DNA from: Gammaproteobacteria bacterium | GTDB taxonomy: Bacteria; Pseudomonadota; Gammaproteobacteria; Pseudomonadales; Azotimanducaceae | Assembly (NCBI GenBank): GCA_027295975.1 | Contig: JAPUJX010000062.1 | Location: 1 to 8,342 of the forward strand | Direction: 5' to 3' | DNA: 8,342 nucleotides | Program-made: the position numbers and the translations under genes | Shown here: piece after piece, positions 1 to 6,412 of the stretch | How positions within the stretch are numbered: position 1 is the stretch's first letter | How the letters are laid out: each line of letters starts with the position of its first letter | Notes under the pieces: generated by a model | The model's database searches: none | The model's input: the letters and a program-made list of their open reading frames with translations, nothing else | What the model was told of the DNA's origin: nothing

Positions 1-374
1 GCCTCGCGCTCGATCCGGGGATGCTGCGTCCCATGATCAGCAACTGGGAATGGGTCGCACATCTCCTCGGACACCGCATCCGCCGGCAAATGCGCATGCC
101 CGACATCGCGCCTGACGAAAGGCGGAAGTTCGAGGAAATCCTCGATTATCCCGGTGTCCTCGACGCTATGGAAGAGGCCCGGGCACCGCTCGATGCAGCG
201 GTCGTCATTCCCCTGCAGATCGCTCTCCATGGACAGCGTCTCTCGTGGTTCAGCACGATCGCGACGATCGGAACTCCGCAGGACGTGACCCTCGACGAGA
301 TACGAATCGAGTCTCTCTTTCCAGCCGACGAGGAGACCGCTCGCGCCGCCCGGGCGTTCAGCGCCAAAGAATGA
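1..374 (+). CDS. Transcriptional regulator, MmyB-like ligand-binding domain (C-terminal fragment)
   Basis: The reading frame is open from the left edge (first full codon at position 3) and ends with TGA at 372-374, so only about 123 C-terminal residues are present. The visible part resembles the C-terminal half of the MmyB-like ligand-binding domain found behind an N-terminal XRE-type helix-turn-helix. The signs are an Asn-Trp-Glu segment near the start, a basic HRIRRQ stretch, and the closing pattern LSWFSTIATIGTPQDVTLDE followed by IESLFPADEET. That ending is typical of the family just before its C-terminus. Such proteins are cytoplasmic one-component repressors or activators that often control an adjacent, usually divergent, dehydrogenase gene; any such target would lie outside this window. 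The internal ATG at 21 is in frame but would start mid-domain, so I do not take it as the start. The helix-turn-helix cannot be seen. Assignment is by pattern recognition only. Confidence 0.72.
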   Translation, partial: LALDPGMLRPMISNWEWVAHLLGHRIRRQMRMPDIAPDERRKFEEILDYPGVLDAMEEARAPLDAAVVIPLQIALHGQRLSWFSTIATIGTPQDVTLDEIRIESLFPADEETARAARAFSAKE

Positions 375-401
375 GGTTCCGTGTGGGGAGCCTGCGGCGA
401 A

Positions 402-3125
402 CTACTTCAACTCCTCCGACCAGTTCAGCACCACTTGAACTTCGCTCGGGCCTACTGGCTCACCGTGCTTGATCATGAGAAACTTCTTCCCGTCAAGCGA
501 GATGTCGTAGTGCTGATGGCCGGTCAGGAAAGCGGCATCGTACTCGCCGGTGAAGAGCACCCTTGGCCGGCCGGCGCGGAACGGTTCGTAGTGGACATTC
601 GCGATGAACATCCGGTCGCGTTCCCGGAAGAACAGCTCCCGGCCATCGGGGGACCAGACCGGCTCGCCTCCCCCGGCGATCGAGATCTGGTGCTTCGGGC
701 CGAGGTCGGGAAACGATTGGACGAACACCTGGCGGCGGCCGGACTCGCTCGCAGTATAGGCAATCCAGTTTCCATCCGGAGACAGTCTCGGGTGACGCTC
801 CCGGGCCGACGAGTTCAATAGAACCTCAGGTTTCCTCTCACCTCCGAGGGGCAGTTTCCAGATACCGCTTCCCGAGACACTTCCTCCCACATAGGTAAAG
901 ATCAAGGCCTGCCCATCCGGAAACCAATCCGAGGGAATGGAATATTCGGTTTGCAAGAGCCTCTCCGGCGGTCCGCTGAAATCGGAGCGCGCCCAGAACA
1001 GGCTCCATTGCCCCGCCGGGGAACCCGACATGATCGCTATCTGGCGACCATCGGGTCGCCATTCGGATTCCCAGGTAATGCCCGCTTCGGTCAGCTGCCG
1101 CATCTGGCCGCGTTCCATTTCGTAGACGTAGACGTCGCGCATTCCATCGGGAGAATGGATGTCCAGCGAGATGCGCTGCCCGTCGGGGGAAAGCCGCGGG
1201 TGGACCCAGGTCCCGACGCCACTCGTGATCACCGACTCGTTCCCGTCACGATCCACCCACAGAAGCTGGTCGACCGTCTCCGTGGCGGCGTCCGGGACGT
1301 AAACCAGCGTTCCGGTATTGGAGAGATCGAAGTGAGTCAAGACCACGCCTCCCAGGCCAGGCGACGTATGCACGCCCTGCATGACCGAGAGGGTCGATCC
1401 AAAGACTCGTTGTTTCTCGACATCGTACGGGGCGGCGAGCAGTTCACCGGAACGGGCGAATACGAGGCGATCTGTGCCCAACTGTAATCCCTGGGACGCA
1501 TCCCGGATGACAATCTCCCAAGTCAGAGTGTCCAGAGAGAGCAGGGCCAGATGAGTCGCCGGCGTGATCGAGATGGTGAAGAACACTCCCCGGCCATCCG
1601 GAGTGATGCGCGGAGAATGATGGCCGACTTCGCCCCGTTCCGGATCGGGCCGCGTCAACTGCTCGGGGGAGCCTCCCGACGCGGAAACCCGCCACAAACC
1701 ATTATCGGTGGCGAACACGATGGTCTCACCGTCCGGAGACCAGGAGGCATCGAAACTCACCGGCCTCCCCACGTCACAAAGTTTCTGCGGTGAACCGCCT
1801 GTCAGAGCCACCTTCTGGATCGTTCCTTCCCCATCCCGATCCACGACCAGAAAGCCCAACCAACGGCCATCCGGAGAAAAAAACGGCGCCCGCGCGTTGG
1901 CCGTTCCAGGGAGCGGCCGGGGTTCCATCGCGTCGATGTCGCGAACGTGGAGCAATACCTCCCGCCTCTTGTCCTGCACCGCATACGCGATACGCGAGCC
2001 GTCTGGAGAGATCGTCACAAGCCGGGAATAATCGAATCTGCCGCCGGGGCCGGGCAAACCGAGGCGGGAACCGGACGGCAAAGCAATGGGCCAGCGCGAG
2101 ACGGCACGGACTGCTTCGAGGGGGAGCGACTTTTGCCGGCTCAGGGAATAGGCCAGCGCGATGCCTAGCACCGCGACGATGGCCCACAGCAGGAAGGAAC
2201 CGGAGAGAGGACCCCTCCGAGCAGGCGCGGGCGCCGGGCCAAGCAGATCGGAGGCGGGATTCGACTCGAACTCGTCAATCATGATGCGCAACTCCCCCAC
2301 GTCGCGCAGCCGTCGTCCCGGGTTCTTATCCAGGCATCGGCGCATGAGCCTGGCGAGACAGTCGGGCGTCCCGCGCGGCAACGCGCCGAAATCCGGTTCC
2401 TGCGTGAGTATCTGCGCGAGGACGTCGGTTGTGGTTTCCCCATTGAACAGCCGGCGACCCGTCAGGCATTCGAAAAAAACGCATCCCAGCGACCATATAT
2501 CGGTTCGTTTGTCGACCGGCTTGCCACGGGCCTGCTCGGGGCTCATGTACGGGGCGGTGCCGAGGATGACCCCATCACGGGTCATCCCCGCCGAGACCGT
2601 AGGAGAGAGAGACAGATCGGAGACCTGGCTGACCGAAGTATCATCCTGAAGGGCCTTGGCCAGCCCGAAGTCCAGGACTTTGACGGTTCCGTCGGGTAGG
2701 ATCTTCACGTTGGCCGGCTTCAGGTCGCGATGAATGATCCCCTTCTCGTGCGCTGCCTCCAGGGCAGAGGCGATCTGCCGGACGACCTTCAAAGCCTCAT
2801 CCAGCGGCAATGCGCCGCGGGCCAGCCGCTCGGCGAGGGTTTCTCCCTCGACAAGTTCCAGCACCAGACAACGAACATTGCCGGATTCCTCAAGACCGTA
2901 GATCGCCGCGATGTTCGGATGGTTCAGGGAGGCCAGCAAATGGGCCTCACGCTCGAATCGGGCCAGGCGCTCGGCGTTCTGGGCGAAGCCGTCGGGAAGT
3001 ACCTTGATCGCCACATCCCGCCGCAGCTTGGTGTCGGTCGCGCGATAGACCTCGCCCATTCCGCCCGCACCGAGGAGGGTGGTTACCTTGTAAGGGCCAA
3101 TCTGGAAACCGGTTTTCAGGGCCAT
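402..3125 (-). CDS. Transmembrane Ser/Thr protein kinase with TolB-like PD40 beta-propeller
   Basis: This 907-residue Hanks-type (PknB-like) receptor kinase probably links an extracytoplasmic signal to Ser/Thr phosphorylation in the cytoplasm. The kinase domain spans about residues 12-285 and looks active: Gly-rich loop GAGGMGEV 19-26, Lys41 in VAIKV, likely helix-C Glu60, catalytic HRDLKPAN 132-139, DFG 152-154, GTAPYMSPEQ 189-198 and DIWSLG 209-214. A proline-rich linker leads to one membrane helix at about 309-328, preceded by RR, which suggests the kinase is inside. The remaining 570 residues carry nine x-P-D-G motifs (373, 417, 463, 508, 646, 690, 735, 782, 825) plus SLDG at 876, the signature of PD40/TolB-type blades. 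The ATG at 3125 gives the usual short N-terminus before the G-loop, but no clear Shine-Dalgarno precedes it. The architecture is common in Acidobacteriota; its ligand and substrates are unknown. It converges on the MmyB-type gene and diverges from the amidohydrolase. Confidence 0.95.
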   Translation of the reverse strand: MALKTGFQIGPYKVTTLLGAGGMGEVYRATDTKLRRDVAIKVLPDGFAQNAERLARFEREAHLLASLNHPNIAAIYGLEESGNVRCLVLELVEGETLAERLARGALPLDEALKVVRQIASALEAAHEKGIIHRDLKPANVKILPDGTVKVLDFGLAKALQDDTSVSQVSDLSLSPTVSAGMTRDGVILGTAPYMSPEQARGKPVDKRTDIWSLGCVFFECLTGRRLFNGETTTDVLAQILTQEPDFGALPRGTPDCLARLMRRCLDKNPGRRLRDVGELRIMIDEFESNPASDLLGPAPAPARRGPLSGSFLLWAIVAVLGIALAYSLSRQKSLPLEAVRAVSRWPIALPSGSRLGLPGPGGRFDYSRLVTISPDGSRIAYAVQDKRREVLLHVRDIDAMEPRPLPGTANARAPFFSPDGRWLGFLVVDRDGEGTIQKVALTGGSPQKLCDVGRPVSFDASWSPDGETIVFATDNGLWRVSASGGSPEQLTRPDPERGEVGHHSPRITPDGRGVFFTISITPATHLALLSLDTLTWEIVIRDASQGLQLGTDRLVFARSGELLAAPYDVEKQRVFGSTLSVMQGVHTSPGLGGVVLTHFDLSNTGTLVYVPDAATETVDQLLWVDRDGNESVITSGVGTWVHPRLSPDGQRISLDIHSPDGMRDVYVYEMERGQMRQLTEAGITWESEWRPDGRQIAIMSGSPAGQWSLFWARSDFSGPPERLLQTEYSIPSDWFPDGQALIFTYVGGSVSGSGIWKLPLGGERKPEVLLNSSARERHPRLSPDGNWIAYTASESGRRQVFVQSFPDLGPKHQISIAGGGEPVWSPDGRELFFRERDRMFIANVHYEPFRAGRPRVLFTGEYDAAFLTGHQHYDISLDGKKFLMIKHGEPVGPSEVQVVLNWSEELK

Positions 3126-3189
3126 GTTCTGCCAAGCCTAGCAGCGAGTCGCGGGCCACGCAAGAAGGCCGAACCCGCGTTACCCCTGT

Positions 3190-3270
3190 CCTTTGCTAAC
3201 TTTCTGATGACGAGCGACTTTCATTGTATATAGTAGATGTTCCCGTGATGATTGGTTTATCATGATTGTT
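3190..3270. promoter_or_regulatory. AT-rich divergent promoter region with weak inverted repeat
   Basis: This is the only AT-rich patch in the 192 bp between the divergent kinase and amidohydrolase genes, so it is the natural place for their promoters. On the plus strand, TATATA (3227-3232) could be a -10 element, but the hexamer 17 bp upstream (CTGATG) is poor. On the minus strand, TATACA (3230-3225) could serve, again without a good -35. An imperfect palindrome, ATGAT-N6-ATCAT (3248-3252 and 3259-3263), lies between them and the amidohydrolase start. No promoter here is strong enough to name with confidence. Confidence 0.35.
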
Positions 3271-3307
3271 TCCAGCCGCTCGGAATCAACCCGTTCCACA
3301 CATGGGG

Positions 3308-3312
3308 AAGGA
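3308..3312 (+). promoter_or_regulatory. Shine-Dalgarno deciding the amidohydrolase start
   Basis: AAGGA ends 5 bases before the ATG at 3318. It supports this start over the in-frame TTG at 3252, which would add 22 residues ahead of the lipoprotein signal peptide. Confidence 0.75.
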
Positions 3313-3317
3313 TCGAC

Positions 3318-4676
3318 ATGAAATGTCAATGGAGTTGGGCCTCTTTGGGGATGGCCTTACTCGGCGCCTGCCTGGTGGTCGGATGTGCTGGAGCCACTGC
3401 TCCTGAGAGCGGCACCCTGGTCATTCATTTGGCAACGATTGTCAATGGACGGAGTGGCTCCCGGGTTGAGAACGCCACCATCGTCATCGAAGGCGGACGT
3501 ATCACCTCTATTGGAGATGAGATCCCCTCCTCACTGCCATTGAACGCGCAGGTGATCAATGGACATGGCAAGTGGGTCGTACCAGGATTCATCGATGTAC
3601 ATGTGCACGACGCAAGCGAACTGTATTTGCGCACGATGCTGGCATGGGGAGTAACTTCAATCCATCTCATGCCCAACGTTCCACCGGAAAGCCCCCTCGC
3701 CATGGAGCAAGCATCGCAAGCGGCACAGGCGCGCTCCCCCCGGCTCCAGGTGACCGCGATGTTTACCGGCGAGTTCCCCGACAATCTCCTGCCGGGGGTC
3801 TCCCAGTTTCGCAAACCGAAGAGTGAATCCGAGGCGCGGGAAGCGGTCCGGAGTCTGTACACCAGTGGATACCAGCAGATCAAGATCATTCAAGATGACA
3901 GCCGATTGTGGACGGGGGCCGACAATCTTGCGCTTCGGTTCGACAAGGCTGTGTTCGATGCGCTAATCGCGGAGGCGCATGCGAACAAGATGCGTGTGTA
4001 CGTCCACACCACGCAGCGTATCGATACGAAAATGGCGATTGAAGCCGGTATCGAAGCGTTCATGCACGGCACGATGGATACTCAGTTGGAAGCGGATTAC
4101 TGGAAACAAATGTTGGCGGCACGCACGGTGTGGACGCCTGCATACCACGCCTTGTATTTTTATGGAGATAAGAAAAGCTACGCACCGCGCGTTCTTGGCG
4201 ACCCGCGCTTGACGGCCCTTTTGCCGGAAGAACAACACGAGCAGCTCAAGACTCAAACTCGGTCAGAAGCGCCGATTGTATTTGACGCGCTGCAGACGCT
4301 TGTTGATCGGACGCAAGCTTACGCGAACAACATTGCGAAGAACACACAGGGGGCGCAGGCGGCGGGGGTCCCGATAGCGGTCGGTTCCGATGGGGGGCCG
4401 GCGGGCGTATCGACGCACCTGGAAATGGAACTGTTGCAGGAGAACGGATTGACCGCGACCGAGGTTCTCGCGGCCGCCACCTACGGTGGAGCATTGGCGA
4501 TCGGCCGCCAGGAGGAGATCGGCTCGGTGGAGACCGGCAAACTTGCCGATCTAGTCGTCCTGAACGCGGATCCCGGCGTCGATATCCGCAACTGCCGTGA
4601 GATCGAGTGGGTAATCAAGGGCGGTACGGCCTACAAGCCACGGGAGTTGGTTTTCAGCGAACCTTCCCGCAACTGA
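3318..4676 (+). CDS. Lipoprotein amidohydrolase, imidazolonepropionase/prolidase-like (COG1228)
   Basis: A 452-residue metal-dependent hydrolase of the amidohydrolase superfamily; substrate unknown (relatives act on imidazolones, Xaa-Pro dipeptides, lactones and similar cyclic amides). Numbered from the ATG at 3318: H95-V-H97 follows the GFID strand; Lys189 in an IKI context matches the carboxylated bridging lysine of binuclear members; His230 (VHTT), His250 (MHG) and Asp358 (GSDGG) complete the metal site. The C-terminal LADLVVLNADP segment (409-419) belongs to the beta-sandwich shared by these enzymes. The N-terminus is a lipoprotein-type signal with two candidate lipobox cysteines, C18 (LGAC) and C23 (VVGC), so the enzyme is probably membrane-anchored outside the cytoplasm. 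Family members are often cytoplasmic or carry ordinary signal peptides. The start is set by the AAGGA site. The next gene follows after 90 bp on the same strand, so co-transcription is likely. Confidence 0.92.
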   Translation: MKCQWSWASLGMALLGACLVVGCAGATAPESGTLVIHLATIVNGRSGSRVENATIVIEGGRITSIGDEIPSSLPLNAQVINGHGKWVVPGFIDVHVHDASELYLRTMLAWGVTSIHLMPNVPPESPLAMEQASQAAQARSPRLQVTAMFTGEFPDNLLPGVSQFRKPKSESEAREAVRSLYTSGYQQIKIIQDDSRLWTGADNLALRFDKAVFDALIAEAHANKMRVYVHTTQRIDTKMAIEAGIEAFMHGTMDTQLEADYWKQMLAARTVWTPAYHALYFYGDKKSYAPRVLGDPRLTALLPEEQHEQLKTQTRSEAPIVFDALQTLVDRTQAYANNIAKNTQGAQAAGVPIAVGSDGGPAGVSTHLEMELLQENGLTATEVLAAATYGGALAIGRQEEIGSVETGKLADLVVLNADPGVDIRNCREIEWVIKGGTAYKPRELVFSEPSRN

Positions 4677-4753
4677 ATTCGAACATCTACGCGGAGAAGA
4701 TGACTTTGTGTTTCGCGGCGCGCTGCCGGTAGGCGCAGGGCCGATGAATCATG

Positions 4754-4761
4754 AAAGGAGG
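4754..4761 (+). promoter_or_regulatory. Strong Shine-Dalgarno of the methyltransferase gene
   Basis: AAAGGAGG ends 5 bases before the ATG at 4767, the best ribosome-binding site in the window. The 90 bp between the amidohydrolase stop and this gene shows no clear promoter or terminator hairpin, which fits translation from a shared transcript. Confidence 0.85.
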
Positions 4762-4766
4762 ATTGG

Positions 4767-5573
4767 ATGACGAGCAATGAAAGCGGATTCCAGCTGAAAG
4801 GTACCGGTCCCGAGGCCTACGAGCGCTACATGGTACCGATCCACTGCTTGACCCGGGCCGAAGATCTCATCGATCGCGTGAGCCTGCAGCCGGGCGAACA
4901 TGTCCTGGACGTGGCGTGCGGGACGGGAATTGTCTCACGTTACGCTGCCAGGCGTGTTGGCTACCTGGGTCATGTAACAGGGGTCGAATTGAATCCCGCC
5001 ATGCTTCAAATAGCGCGGGAGGTGTCGGCATACGTTGAGCAAATCAAGTTCCTGGAGGGGAGCGCTCTTGATCTCCCGGTCTCCGATTCGCAGTTCGACG
5101 TCGTATTGTGCCAGCAGGCAATCATGTTTTTCCCCGACCGCCACGCGGCGGCGCGGGAAATGTACCGGGCCCTCAAGCCAGGGGGTCGCGTCGGATTGAA
5201 CGTATGGAGAACACCCGAGTTCAACCCCGCGTTCGATCACCTGATCACCGCCCTGGAGAAACACGCCGGCGCGGAGGCGGGCGCGTTCATGCGATCTCCG
5301 TTCATCATGAAAAGTGTCGCCGAAATGCGCTCTTTTTTCGAGCAGGCCGGGTTCAGCGATATATCGGTCATCAACCGCATCGATACCCTGCGCTATCCAT
5401 CAGTTGAACACCTGGTTCGCTACGAAACTTTGAACATCCCGGACCCCGAAATCCACAAGAAGGAAATGCAAGAAGCGCTGATTGGCGAGATGAACAGACT
5501 TGTGGAAGCGTACATCGATGATCACGGAGTAGCGTTCCCGGTTCAGGATTTTGTGGTCGTCGCGAGACGATGA
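4767..5573 (+). CDS. Class I SAM-dependent methyltransferase, UbiE/Methyltransf_11-like
   Basis: A 268-residue cytoplasmic methyltransferase with a complete Rossmann-type SAM site. Motif I is VLDVACGTG (46-54). The acidic residue that binds the SAM ribose is Glu74 in GVELN. The adenine-side motif is GSALDLP (98-104). FDVVLCQQAIMFFPD (110-124) and ALKPGGRV (135-142) give the later strands. This arrangement is typical of UbiE/COQ5-like and small-molecule methyltransferases, but the acceptor cannot be told from sequence. Residues 150-250, which should form the substrate-side cap, contain nothing I can tie to a known substrate. The start is fixed by the strong ribosome-binding site. It is probably the second gene of an operon with the lipoprotein amidohydrolase. 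It ends 20 bp from the convergent PPOX-family gene. Confidence 0.9.
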   Translation: MTSNESGFQLKGTGPEAYERYMVPIHCLTRAEDLIDRVSLQPGEHVLDVACGTGIVSRYAARRVGYLGHVTGVELNPAMLQIAREVSAYVEQIKFLEGSALDLPVSDSQFDVVLCQQAIMFFPDRHAAAREMYRALKPGGRVGLNVWRTPEFNPAFDHLITALEKHAGAEAGAFMRSPFIMKSVAEMRSFFEQAGFSDISVINRIDTLRYPSVEHLVRYETLNIPDPEIHKKEMQEALIGEMNRLVEAYIDDHGVAFPVQDFVVVARR

Positions 5574-5593
5574 GTAAGGTAGATGCTGGTATA

Positions 5594-6226
5594 TTAACTA
5601 TCGTTTGACGGTGCGGAGGATGGTTTATCCTTTAGAGTCGAGAGCTCGGACTCGAGCTCCACGATGCGGTCGAGCAACTTCCGGCTCTGGGGCTCCAGTT
5701 CGTCAGAGGTGAGCCGGGGAGTGATGTGTTGGGGACAGTTGACGTCCCACGCCTCCACGTGGAAGAGGAAAACCCGCTCCGGGTGTGCGTCGTAACCGGT
5801 GTCCGCAAGCCGGGCCAGCAGGTCGGGGTCGTTCTCGACAACCTCCGCACGTCCCCAGATCTTGATGCGCCGGCGGTTCGGGTAATCCATCAGGAACAGG
5901 AACGCCCGGTCGTTCTCGGTCAGGTTGCCCATGGAGATGTACTGGCGGTTGCCGCGATAATCGGCGAAGCCCAGGGTTTTTTCGTCAAGCACCTTGAGGA
6001 AGCCGCGCGGACCGCCGCGGTGCTTGATGTAGGGGCCGCCATTGGCCGATGCCGTCCCCAGATAGAAGGAATCCCGCTCGGCGATGAATCGGGCAAGATC
6101 GTCCGTGATCGTCCCGGACCAGCCACCTCGAGCCTCTTTGCCGGCGTAAGCCTGGCGGGATCCCAGGCGCTCCTGAACGGCCTTGACGGCCGGCGTGAAA
6201 GCGATGTCGCTGATGGGCTTTTTCAT
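5594..6226 (-). CDS. Pyridoxamine 5'-phosphate oxidase-family flavin-binding protein (COG3576-like)
   Basis: A 210-residue PPOX-class split-barrel protein, expected to bind FMN or F420 as a cytoplasmic dimer. The fold core runs from about residue 40 to 170. Family-typical blocks are FYLGTAS (54-60), PYIKHRGGPRGFLKVLD (65-81), where the basic and glycine residues would hold the flavin phosphate, FADYRGNRQYISMGNL (87-102), and CPQHI (164-168). A leucine-containing helical tail (about 182-200) may form a coiled coil and is followed by a short polar end. True pyridoxamine phosphate oxidase (PdxH) is not implied: COG3576 proteins are generally uncharacterised oxidoreductases. The ATG at 6226 has GAAAGG six bases upstream (6238-6233). 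The gene has its own candidate promoter and a 7-bp inverted repeat around its start. It diverges from the acyltransferase and converges on the methyltransferase. Confidence 0.9.
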   Translation of the reverse strand: MKKPISDIAFTPAVKAVQERLGSRQAYAGKEARGGWSGTITDDLARFIAERDSFYLGTASANGGPYIKHRGGPRGFLKVLDEKTLGFADYRGNRQYISMGNLTENDRAFLFLMDYPNRRRIKIWGRAEVVENDPDLLARLADTGYDAHPERVFLFHVEAWDVNCPQHITPRLTSDELEPQSRKLLDRIVELESELSTLKDKPSSAPSNDS

Positions 6227-6248
6227 GACAAGCCTTTCTTTTTGTCAT
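6225..6248. repeat. Inverted repeat over the PPOX-gene start, candidate operator
   Basis: ATGACAA (6225-6231) and TTGTCAT (6242-6248) are perfect 7-bp inverted arms around a 10-bp spacer. One arm covers the start codon; the other runs into the candidate -10 element. The spacer holds the Shine-Dalgarno sequence GAAAGG read on the minus strand. If transcription starts near 6240, the outer arm is mostly untranscribed, which favours a DNA-binding site over an RNA hairpin. It could also be chance. Confidence 0.4.
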
Positions 6249-6275
6249 TATGCCAGGTTCATCCCAGCCCCTCAA
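6247..6275 (-). promoter_or_regulatory. Candidate sigma70-type promoter for the PPOX-family gene
   Basis: On the minus strand, TTGAGG (6275-6270) and CATAAT (6252-6247) are separated by exactly 17 bp and match the -35 and -10 consensus at 4/6 and 5/6 positions. Transcription would begin near 6240, giving a leader of only about 14 bases that just includes the ribosome-binding site. Confidence 0.55.
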
Positions 6276-6310
6276 GGGACATGCCCCCTGAAACCGGCCC
6301 ACAAGCACTC

Positions 6311-6330
6311 AAAACGATAAGTTTCGTTTT
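6311..6330. repeat. Inverted repeat next to the acyltransferase -35 element
   Basis: AAAACGA (6311-6317) and TCGTTTT (6324-6330) are perfect 7-bp arms around 6 bp. The right arm touches the first base of the candidate -35 hexamer, a usual place for an activator or repressor site. A terminator is unlikely: the stem is AT-rich and no plus-strand gene lies closely upstream. Confidence 0.4.
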
Positions 6331-6358
6331 TGCCCTAATGATCGAGGGAATGTATACT
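6330..6358 (+). promoter_or_regulatory. Candidate sigma70-type promoter for the acyltransferase gene
   Basis: TTGCCC (6330-6335) and TATACT (6353-6358), 17 bp apart, match the -35 and -10 consensus at 4/6 and 5/6. The start of transcription would fall near 6365, about 48 bases before the TTG start codon. This placement puts the in-frame ATG codons at 6338 and 6350 upstream of the transcript and so argues against them as starts. Confidence 0.6.
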
Positions 6359-6367
6359 CCGATACAT
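6350..6367. repeat. Inverted repeat over the acyltransferase -10 and transcription start
   Basis: ATGTAT-actccg-ATACAT has perfect 6-bp arms and a 6-bp spacer. It overlaps the candidate -10 element and the predicted transcription start, a typical position for a repressor operator. No regulator can be assigned from the sequence. Confidence 0.4.
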
Positions 6368-6401
6368 GGGCCAGCGGTCCTGCGTGTCACGTTCGTCCAT
6401 C

Positions 6402-6407
6402 GGAAGG
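6402..6407 (+). promoter_or_regulatory. Shine-Dalgarno supporting a TTG start
   Basis: GGAAGG ends 5 bases before TTG at 6413. The other in-frame candidates (ATG at 6281, 6338 and 6350) lack a properly spaced ribosome-binding site. Confidence 0.65.
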
Positions 6408-6412
6408 CAATA

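Noticed and set aside
639..2015. Recurrent CCATCCGG-like sequence (about nine copies) as a DNA repeat array
   Set aside because: The copies encode the xPDG blade motifs of the propeller on the minus strand, are irregularly spaced and are explained by the protein repeat.
381..2649. Several plus-strand open frames of 60-180 codons opposite the kinase gene
   Set aside because: They lie within a clearly conserved minus-strand protein, lack plausible ribosome-binding sites and domains, and are expected shadows of GC-biased codons.
3252..3317. TTG start at 3252 for the amidohydrolase
   Set aside because: It would add 22 residues before the lipoprotein signal peptide and has no Shine-Dalgarno; ATG 3318 has AAGGA five bases upstream.
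4677..4766. Possible hairpin in the amidohydrolase-methyltransferase gap as a terminator
   Set aside because: Only short GC arms (3-4 bp) pair and no T-tract follows, so I treat the gap as read-through within an operon.
5726..6412. N-terminal extension of the acyltransferase frame, giving a 549-residue protein
   Set aside because: It is antisense to the well-supported PPOX-family gene, shows no family similarity, and runs across a divergent promoter region. It is best explained as a chance open frame in GC-rich DNA.
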